A stretch of 6,142 bases of DNA from Porticoccaceae bacterium UBA4026 (GTDB lineage Bacteria > Pseudomonadota > Gammaproteobacteria > Pseudomonadales > Porticoccaceae), in contig DGAQ01000032.1 of assembly GCA_002382445.1 (NCBI GenBank), forward strand, positions 922 to 7,063, read 5' to 3'. Position 1 is the first letter of the stretch, and each line of letters begins with the position of its first letter. The notes below the pieces were generated by a model that was given only the letters and a program-made list of their open reading frames with translations, was not told the DNA's origin and made no database searches. This document shows, piece by piece, positions 1-4,967 of this stretch. Made by a program: the position numbers and the translations under genes.

Positions 1-485
1 TTTGCGGCTTTTGACTCGGGAAGCTCAACCTTCAGCACAGCTTCGACTGCTTTTACAGTTAACGATTTAAGCGGAGCATAAAATTCTGATATGTCGCAGT
101 GGCCTTTTTTAAGTGACTTTAAAAGCGCGTCCACCTCGTCTACTTTTGTTTGTAAGTTTCGCTCAGCCTCCGCCCTTCCTTCACAGAATCCTTTTTCAAA
201 TTGACCATCTATAGCTTCTTTAGACTCATCAACCTCTCGTGCAGCGCTCACATCGCCATTTCTCTCTTCTGCATCTTCTCCACCCGAATGAAGACCAATT
301 GCAGGATTTTGGAGATCTCCTAAACTACTTGATTTTGAATTAGACAGTGGATTCCACTCTTCAAATTCACTATTAGAATCCGAGAATTTTGTCGAAAAGT
401 CATCGCGCACAAACTCGGTTGCGCTCGAATTTTGCGTTCGATGAACAATGGAATTAGCCGTGAAAGGAACGTCAGACAAATTCAT
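1..485 (-). CDS. fliH: FliH, flagellar export ATPase regulator (5' part, truncated by window edge)
   Basis: FliH binds and restrains the export ATPase FliI and docks it at the flagellar type III export gate and C-ring, in the cytoplasm. The frame is open from 485 to the window edge and gives 161 visible residues. The first ~95 are polar and low in complexity (Ser, Asn, Glu rich), as is common at FliH N-termini. They are followed by KGFCEGRAEAE at about 98-108, which carries a single GxxxG step (G99, G103) typical of the FliH helical region. A predicted helix follows, then FYAPLKSLTVKAVEAVLKVEL at about 135-155, resembling the start of the FliH/HrpE C-terminal domain. The start overlaps fliG by 14 nt, which suggests translational coupling. 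The ATG at 485 lies only 2 nt after AGGAGG, while an in-frame TTG at 479 has the usual 8-nt spacing, so the start is uncertain by two codons. Identity rests on this motif plus position after fliG; the C-terminal half is not seen. Confidence 0.88.
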   Translation of the reverse strand, partial: MNLSDVPFTANSIVHRTQNSSATEFVRDDFSTKFSDSNSEFEEWNPLSNSKSSSLGDLQNPAIGLHSGGEDAEERNGDVSAAREVDESKEAIDGQFEKGFCEGRAEAERNLQTKVDEVDALLKSLKKGHCDISEFYAPLKSLTVKAVEAVLKVELPESKAA

Positions 486-1536
486 TTCCTCCTGTAGACA
501 ACATTATCTCGCCTTCTTCAGATAACTTACGTGCAACGCGCATAATTTCTTTCTGCGCTTTTTCAACTTCAGTGATACGGATCGGTCCCTGCGCTTCGAG
601 ATCGTCGAGAAATAGATCGCGCGCGCGCTCAGACATATTCTCAAGAAATTTTTCTTTAACCGCTTCGTCTGCGCCCTTCAGGGCCGGAATGAGAAGATCA
701 TTCTCTAAATCTCTAATGAGCGTTTGCATGCTCTTATTATCTAGCCCCCCGAGATTCATGAACGTAAACATATTCTCTTCTAGTTTTTCAGCTAAGTTTT
801 TATCAAGTTCGTTTACAGACTTTAAGATACTTGACTCAACCTCAGAGCCAGAATATTTCAGTATTTGTGCTGCGGTTTTAACACCACCAAATGTCGCTGA
901 ACTAGTTCCTGACTTGTTCAAAAACTGTTCTCTTAAAACTTCTTCAAGGTGCGACATAGCACTTGGCTTAACGGCATCTAGAGATGAAACTCGTGCGATC
1001 ACATCAGCGCGTATGTCCTCACTGAGAAACTTAAGTAACTCTCCTGCCGTATCATGCTCCAACACAGAAAGCACAACAGCTATGACTTGAGGATGTTCGT
1101 TCTGGATAAATTCATGGATTGATTTAGCATCCATCCATTGCAGCATCTCTAACCCTTTTAGCGATTCACCAGGCATTATTTTTCCTAAAACTGACGCAGC
1201 CTTTTCCTGGCCAAGCGCTTTATTAAAGACACTTTGGGTGTAGCCTAAACTCCCTATTCCTAAATTCGTTTTGCCTGAGGTTGAGTCTATAAATTCAGCT
1301 AACACCCCACTTATAACGTCTTTCGATAAGTTCGCGACGCTCGTCATTTTTTGACCAAGTGTTTGCACTTCCTTGGGCTCAAGGTGACGAAGAACTTCTG
1401 CCGCATGCTCTTCACCAAGCAGCAGCATTATTACGGCTGCCTTGTCTGTACTTGGCAATTTGGCTAGCTCTAGCTCAAGCGCCGTGGGTTCGGCAGGCCT
1501 ATTACTTTCAATTTCGTCTTTTTTTTTCTTAGCCAT
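472..1536 (-). CDS. fliG: FliG, flagellar motor switch/rotor protein
   Basis: FliG forms the upper C-ring. It binds FliF through its N-terminal domain and exchanges torque with the MotA-type stator through its C-terminal domain. At 354 residues it is slightly longer than usual (about 330-350), owing to a Lys-rich leader (MAKKKKDE, about 25 residues) before the first conserved helix (LPSTDKAAVIMLLLGEE, 27-43). The middle domain carries the EHPQ motif at 147-150. A Gly-Gly hinge lies at 217-218 and the MFTF hinge at 256-259. The torque helix keeps the charged residues of the family: K287, R304, D311-D312 and R320. No domain is missing. It starts 16 nt after fliF with only a weak GAGAA-like ribosome site, so coupling to fliF translation is likely. 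A run of nine A residues spans codons 4-6 (1519-1527). The stop lies inside the fliH start region. Identity is secure. Confidence 0.98.
   Translation of the reverse strand: MAKKKKDEIESNRPAEPTALELELAKLPSTDKAAVIMLLLGEEHAAEVLRHLEPKEVQTLGQKMTSVANLSKDVISGVLAEFIDSTSGKTNLGIGSLGYTQSVFNKALGQEKAASVLGKIMPGESLKGLEMLQWMDAKSIHEFIQNEHPQVIAVVLSVLEHDTAGELLKFLSEDIRADVIARVSSLDAVKPSAMSHLEEVLREQFLNKSGTSSATFGGVKTAAQILKYSGSEVESSILKSVNELDKNLAEKLEENMFTFMNLGGLDNKSMQTLIRDLENDLLIPALKGADEAVKEKFLENMSERARDLFLDDLEAQGPIRITEVEKAQKEIMRVARKLSEEGEIMLSTGGNEFV
486..491 (-). promoter_or_regulatory. Shine-Dalgarno site of fliH inside fliG
   Basis: A strong ribosome site lies just upstream of fliH, embedded in the fliG codons for Gly-Gly near its C-terminus. 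The spacing is only about 2 nt to the ATG at 485 but 8 nt to the in-frame TTG at 479, so it leaves the fliH start open by two codons. The overlap of genes and site points to coupled translation of FliG and FliH. Confidence 0.6.
1519..1527 (-). repeat. fliG: A9 homopolymer near the 5' end of fliG
   Basis: Nine consecutive A residues on the coding strand form codons 4-6 (Lys-Lys-Lys) of fliG, directly after AAG (codon 3). Runs of this length can slip during replication or transcription, and a one-base change here would abolish FliG. No function is shown by sequence alone. Confidence 0.8.
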
Positions 1537-1552
1537 GATAGTTCTCGAATAC

Positions 1553-3244
1553 TTACTTTCTAATCATATCTTTAATGTTGCTAGCGACTTTAGCAGCATC
1601 ATGGCCGGCCATTTGTTGTACATGAGCGACTTGATGTTCATAACTTGCGAATGCCTGTTGGTAGTTGCCACCTCCAGCATTCTGAGAAGAAGGGCCATCG
1701 TTCTTTTTAAGCATGTTCGCTAAGACTGGTCTCACAACAAACAAGAGCGTGAGAGCGAAAGCGATAACTATACCAATCATCTGAGCGATGAATTGTATTG
1801 ATGAGTTTTCAAACCATGGTGTAGTGATTTCCTCAATCACCGTCGCTTCCATAAAAGGCGACCCGATGACTAACACTTGGTCGCCTCTTGCCTCGTCGAA
1901 GCCAACTGAGCTCTTTACTAACTCAGTTAGTTGTTCAACGTTTAGAGCGCCAATACGAGGAGTTTCTTCGCCGTCCACGTCTTCTCCAGCTACCCCATCA
2001 AGTACTTTCTGATTGATTACCACAGCTATCGAAAGACGAGTTATATTTCCGACAGCGTCCTTAGAATACTTGATCGACCTATCTAGTTCATAATTGCGGG
2101 TAGTACGGGTACTCGTCGGCTCTGATGTTTGGAGTGAAGGCTGCTCTATAGGATCTATCGCTTCGTCATTCGTATTATTAATCGCCGTATCATTTGGCGC
2201 TATGTTTGATTGAGCTCCCGGAATTCCGCCCACATTTGAGCCGCCACGGCTTCTATCAACAGACAACACCTCAGACCGTGAAATCGGCCCTCGCCCCGCT
2301 TCATCGAACACTTCTGAAGTAGTTTCGAACTCGGAGAAGTCGATGGATGCGTCTACATCAGAATTTACATTCTCTATGCCTACGATTGGCGCCAATAACT
2401 GCTCAATTCTTGCCTTATAATCACTCTCTATTGAGCGTTTATAAGTGCTCTGCATATCTGCCATTTTTAGTCCTGGCGACATACTCATGGTTAAAAGATT
2501 TCCTTGCTGATCGACGACCGAGACGTCCTCTACTGCTAAGTATGGAACGCTTGAAGATACCAAACTGGTGATCGATTGCACGTGTGCTTGGGTGACAATG
2601 CGCCCGGGGTGTCCAACTACAACCACAGAGGCCTTCGCGGGAACTCGATTCCGCACGTAAGAACTCTGACGAGGCGCGGCTAGATGGACCCTCGCCGTTT
2701 TAATTGAGGATATTTGGACAATGCTCTTGGCTAGCTCGTTCTCTGTGGCCGCCCTATAGCGTGCCTCCTCCATAAACTGGCTGCTTGTGAGTGAAGACTG
2801 GTCGTCCAGCATATTCATAGACTGGGCAGAGCTTGGGTCGGCAAATCCAGAGCTCGCAAGCATCATTCTTGCTTCATAGTATCGATCAGCCGGAACAAGA
2901 ATATCGCCCGTACGGCTATCAAGCCTTGCAGGAAATGCCGAACCCGACAATAAGTCGAAAGCTTCGCTTTTTTCAGATTCCGGCATGTTTGGAAATAAGG
3001 GTCGGTAGTCGCCAGTATTTATCCAATTATATAGAAGGATTAGGGCAAATAGCGTCACTACCATGATGATTCCTGGCAGTGATCGCTGCAACAGAGGGCC
3101 TACTTGATTCCCTAGCTGCTGAGACTGTGACAGCGGATAATTTGCGTTATCCGCTGGGTAGGCTTCGCGTCTGTTTGCTCCTCCAAACCCCTCATTTGCA
3201 TTTGAAAATGCCGGTCCTGGCAATGCTTCTTGTGCTGTGGCCAT
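1553..3244 (-). CDS. fliF: FliF, flagellar MS-ring protein
   Basis: FliF builds the MS ring in the inner membrane, the base on which rod, export gate and C-ring assemble. The 563-residue product has the full family layout. A polar cytoplasmic N-terminus covers about 1-55 and a first membrane helix about 57-74. The periplasmic YscJ/FliF ring-building domain covers about 76-250, including the conserved EKSEAFDLL and ELAKSIVQISSIKTARVHLA stretches. The second periplasmic domain (about 270-470) contains a Ser/Asn-rich loop with GGIPGAQSN at 339-347 and then NYELDRSIKY at 384-393. A second membrane helix spans about 484-505, and the cytoplasmic tail ends in an amphipathic helix (AAKVASNIKDMIRK) that corresponds to the FliG-binding segment. 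The start at 3244 is supported by GGAG at 3252-3255, 7 nt upstream. It lies 38 nt after fliE and 16 nt before fliG. Nothing is missing, and identity is secure. Confidence 0.98.
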   Translation of the reverse strand: MATAQEALPGPAFSNANEGFGGANRREAYPADNANYPLSQSQQLGNQVGPLLQRSLPGIIMVVTLFALILLYNWINTGDYRPLFPNMPESEKSEAFDLLSGSAFPARLDSRTGDILVPADRYYEARMMLASSGFADPSSAQSMNMLDDQSSLTSSQFMEEARYRAATENELAKSIVQISSIKTARVHLAAPRQSSYVRNRVPAKASVVVVGHPGRIVTQAHVQSITSLVSSSVPYLAVEDVSVVDQQGNLLTMSMSPGLKMADMQSTYKRSIESDYKARIEQLLAPIVGIENVNSDVDASIDFSEFETTSEVFDEAGRGPISRSEVLSVDRSRGGSNVGGIPGAQSNIAPNDTAINNTNDEAIDPIEQPSLQTSEPTSTRTTRNYELDRSIKYSKDAVGNITRLSIAVVINQKVLDGVAGEDVDGEETPRIGALNVEQLTELVKSSVGFDEARGDQVLVIGSPFMEATVIEEITTPWFENSSIQFIAQMIGIVIAFALTLLFVVRPVLANMLKKNDGPSSQNAGGGNYQQAFASYEHQVAHVQQMAGHDAAKVASNIKDMIRK

Positions 3245-3282
3245 ATTAATTCTCCGTGCTTAGGTCGATGCCTACACTCTGC

Positions 3283-3627
3283 CTAAACAGGCATATTCAT
3301 TACTTGTTCATACGCTTGCAGCACTTTGTTACGCACTTGCAGTGTCGCTTCGAACGCCAAAGAAGATTTTTGCATTTCAAGTACGACTTCGGTTAGAGCG
3401 ACGTCTTCGCCTGCCTGGTATGCATTACTCAGATTGTACGCACTTGATTGGGCTTCTGTGACGCTGCTCAAAGTGTCTGACAATAGTCGCGACATTTCTG
3501 CACCAAAGTTTGTCCTGTTGCCTACGGCGCCTGATTCAGTTGACTCAGATGTGCGCGCGTCAGTAATCTTTGACTGATAATCCCTTATCTGTGAAAGTAA
3601 TGCGTTGGCTTCGGCCTTGATTTCCAT
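3283..3627 (-). CDS. fliE: FliE, MS-ring/rod junction protein
   Basis: FliE is a small protein exported by the flagellar type III system that joins the MS ring to the proximal rod. The 114-residue product is close to the usual length of just over 100. The N-terminal half is polar and variable. The C-terminal half carries the family signature, from AGEDVALTEVVLEMQKSSLAF at about 72-92 to LQVRNKVLQAYEQVMNMPV at 96-114, including the conserved RNK and the MNM ending. There is no cleavable signal peptide, as expected for a type III substrate. The start at 3627 has AAGGA (3637-3641) 9 nt upstream. The gene begins 25 nt after the flrC-like stop, with no recognisable promoter or terminator between, so it is probably cotranscribed with that activator. 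A bulged inverted repeat at 3663-3687 lies just ahead. Identity is secure. Confidence 0.96.
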   Translation of the reverse strand: MEIKAEANALLSQIRDYQSKITDARTSESTESGAVGNRTNFGAEMSRLLSDTLSSVTEAQSSAYNLSNAYQAGEDVALTEVVLEMQKSSLAFEATLQVRNKVLQAYEQVMNMPV

Positions 3628-3652
3628 TTTGCAGTATCCTTGTTATTTTGAG

Positions 3653-4738
3653 TTACACTCTTGCATAGGCTGTAGGTACAGCCATGCCGAGATCCCGCAG
3701 TTTGTTGATTTTGTATCGAAGTGTGCGTGGGCTTATACCTAATTTTTCTGCTGCTTTCTCTCGATTCCCGCTGACTGCCATTGCAGCCATAATATTCTGG
3801 TACTCGAGTTCATTGCGCAGTGAGCTTATGAGTAAACCATCCCTACGCTCCAAGCGATCTGCATCGTCATAGTCAGCGCGAACGTTGCTAACCGCGTGAC
3901 GAGCAACTTCGTGACCCGAGTGCTGACCGCTTTGTGCTACTTCGCCTTCCTCTTCATCAAAGAGAATATCCTTCTGCTTGATCTCATTGCCATCGCACAT
4001 AATTAATGCCCGACAGATGAGATTTTCGAGCTCACGAACATTTCCGGGCCAGGAATAGCTTAACAATACAGATTTCGCGCAGCTTTTTAGTTTTGGGAAG
4101 GGCTTACGAGAGTGTTTTTGAATGAGAACATACGCGAGCGCCTCAATGTCTTTTTTACGCTGATTTAGTGGCAGAAGCGTGAGCTTAAATCCGCTTAGTC
4201 GATAATATAAATCTTCACGGAACAGCTTTTGTGCCACCGCCTGCTTTAGATTGACGTTGGTTGCCGTTACTATTCTGACGTTCAGGTCGATAGGCGTGCT
4301 TCCACCTATACGTACTATTTTCTTTTCTTGGAGCACACGCAATAGCTTTGCCTGAAGTTCTAGCGGCATTTCCCCTATCTCATCCAGAAATAGGGTTCCT
4401 CCCTCCGCCTGCTCAAAATAGCCTTTGCTTATCTTATGGGCGCCGGTAAATGCGCCTTTTTCGTGCCCGAACAGCATGTCCTCTGCCAGGGAAGCGGGTA
4501 TAGCTGCGCAATTTAAGGCAACGAAGGGCTGCGTCTCCCTCGATGACGATTCATGTATCACCTTTGCGATGATCTCTTTGCCGGCGCCCGTAGGGCCATT
4601 AACGAGCACCGGCACATCGGTCTTACCCACTTTGCAGGCGAGTTCGAATAGGGCAATGCTGCTGTCATCGACGAAGACAAACGGCTGTTCGTCATCGTAT
4701 CTTTCGTCGACAGTAAATTCGTTTTCAAGCTGTATCAT
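3653..4738 (-). CDS. flrC: FlrC/FleR-type sigma-54 activator lacking a receiver domain
   Basis: This is a bacterial enhancer-binding protein that uses ATP hydrolysis to open sigma-54 RNA polymerase promoters. The 361-residue product has Walker A GPTGAGKE (48-55), the sigma-54-contacting GAFTGA loop (95-100), Walker B GGTLFLDEIG (113-122), an arginine-finger region REDLYYRL (174-181), WPGNVREL (230-237), an acidic linker (about 262-305) and a Fis-type helix-turn-helix (about 315-350). The end of that helix-turn-helix, GISPRTLRYKINKLRDLGM, is the FlrC/FleR pattern. FlrC and FleR are normally about 450-480 residues, with an N-terminal receiver domain. Here only about 22 residues precede the AAA+ domain, and an in-frame TAG at 4751-4753 rules out a longer start. 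GGAG (4746-4749) lies 7 nt before the ATG. No kinase gene is adjacent. The catalytic motifs are intact, so it should be an active, phosphorylation-independent activator (inference). A LafK-like role in a second flagellar system is a less likely alternative. Confidence 0.9.
   Translation of the reverse strand: MIQLENEFTVDERYDDEQPFVFVDDSSIALFELACKVGKTDVPVLVNGPTGAGKEIIAKVIHESSSRETQPFVALNCAAIPASLAEDMLFGHEKGAFTGAHKISKGYFEQAEGGTLFLDEIGEMPLELQAKLLRVLQEKKIVRIGGSTPIDLNVRIVTATNVNLKQAVAQKLFREDLYYRLSGFKLTLLPLNQRKKDIEALAYVLIQKHSRKPFPKLKSCAKSVLLSYSWPGNVRELENLICRALIMCDGNEIKQKDILFDEEEGEVAQSGQHSGHEVARHAVSNVRADYDDADRLERRDGLLISSLRNELEYQNIMAAMAVSGNREKAAEKLGISPRTLRYKINKLRDLGMAVPTAYARV
3663..3687 (-). repeat. Bulged inverted repeat (hairpin) at the 3' end of flrC, ahead of fliE
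   Basis: The core GGCTGTA-GG-TACAGCC (3668-3683, plus strand) is a perfect 7-bp inverted repeat with a 2-nt centre. The arms extend by GCAT/ATGC with one unpaired A at 3667, for 11 paired bases in total. In RNA the centre would open to a 4-nt loop. It lies inside the last codons of the flrC-like gene, about 35 nt before the fliE start. No U-run follows, so it is not an intrinsic terminator. It could be an RNA processing or stability element, an operator, or a coincidence of coding sequence. Confidence 0.5.
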
Positions 4739-4767
4739 GTTTCGGCTCCGCTATGTTGCTTAGATAT

Positions 4768-4784
4768 AGCAATTACTGGGCCAA
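4768..4784 (-). promoter_or_regulatory. Sigma-54 (-24/-12) promoter of flrC-fliEFGH
   Basis: On the minus strand this reads TTGGCCCAGTAATTGCT. Against the sigma-54 consensus YTGGCACGRNNNTTGCW it differs at only two positions. The invariant GG (4781-4782) and GC (4769-4770) are separated by exactly 10 nt. The predicted transcription start is near 4757, giving a leader of about 19 nt that holds the GGAG ribosome site (4746-4749) of the flrC-like gene. The site fits a promoter activated by the upstream FlrA-type protein. It is read from sequence only. Confidence 0.85.
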
Positions 4785-4791
4785 AAAATTA

Positions 4792-4895
4792 AATCCTAAT
4801 TAAAACAACATTTTAAGCCTAATTACGATGCGGCTTGTCCTTGATTTACAGAAAAATGTCCGCTTTTTTACAGCAAGCCTGTCCTAAAAATGACA
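4792..4895 (-). promoter_or_regulatory. Phased motif array, probable enhancer (FlrA-binding) region
   Basis: In plus-strand reading, five short motifs carry CC followed by an AT-rich stretch, with the CC at 4795, 4818, 4839, 4860 and 4883. Steps are 23, 21, 21 and 23 bp, about two helical turns. The first two share AATCCTAATTA / AAGCCTAATTA (10 of 11). The last three begin TGTCC and end in ACA(G), at about 4836-4850, 4857-4872 and 4880-4895. Those three lie about 80-140 bp upstream of the predicted transcription start, the usual distance for sigma-54 enhancers. The stretch next to the promoter (4784-4829) is very AT-rich and may help bending. Binding by the FlrA-like protein is inferred. Confidence 0.55.
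4880..4895. promoter_or_regulatory. FleQ-box-like palindrome
   Basis: The plus strand reads TGTCCTAAAAATGACA, with arms TGTC and GACA around 8 nt. The published FleQ box (GTCaNTAAAtTGAC) has the same GTC-N8-GAC geometry, and 10 of its 13 defined positions match here. The site is centred about 130 bp upstream of the predicted sigma-54 transcription start. It is the best single candidate operator for the FlrA/FleQ-like protein encoded next door. Confidence 0.6.
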
Positions 4896-4903
4896 ATAGG
4901 TGT

Positions 4904-4925
4904 TGCGCCGTTAGAGTGCGCCGTT
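4904..4925. repeat. Perfect 9-bp tandem direct repeat
   Basis: TGCGCCGTT occurs at 4904-4912 and again at 4917-4925, separated by AGAG, giving a 13-bp period. The pair lies in the non-coding gap between the two activator genes, about 150-170 bp upstream of the predicted flrC start. It is GC-rich, unlike the AT-rich enhancer region beside it. It may be a binding site for another regulator, or chance. Confidence 0.5.
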
Positions 4926-4967
4926 CCGAAGGGGGTACTAGAGGGTTGTGAAAGTAATGAGGTGAGC

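Noticed and set aside
572..1090. 172-codon open frame on the plus strand opposite fliG
   Set aside because: It is fully antisense to conserved FliG domains, rich in Ser and Arg with no recognisable motif, and has no ribosome site of note. It is a shadow frame.
1442..1723. Plus-strand frame across the fliF/fliG junction with hydrophobic segments
   Set aside because: It is antisense to two secure genes and has no independent support.
3280..3293. Small inverted repeat TGCCT-AAAC-AGGCA at the fliE stop as a terminator
   Set aside because: The stem is only 5 bp and no U-run follows. It overlaps the fliE stop codon and the fliF leader, so termination is not supported.
3661..3685. Possible sigma-54 promoter ahead of fliE (TGGC ... 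TATGC on the minus strand)
   Set aside because: The GG and GC elements are several bases too far apart; sigma-54 requires a fixed 10-nt gap. The bases are better explained by the inverted repeat.
4425..4763. Plus-strand frame that resembles another at 5803-6108 (both share APENAPF/APVNAPF and AGIAAQF-like stretches)
   Set aside because: The likeness arises because both are antisense to the same conserved AAA+ segment (Walker A to GAF[TS]GA) of two paralogous activators. It is not evidence of a new gene family.
4866..4884. ACAG-CAAGC-CTGT hairpin as a terminator for flrA
   Set aside because: The stem is only 4 bp. On the minus strand it is followed by A residues rather than U residues, so it does not fit an intrinsic terminator.
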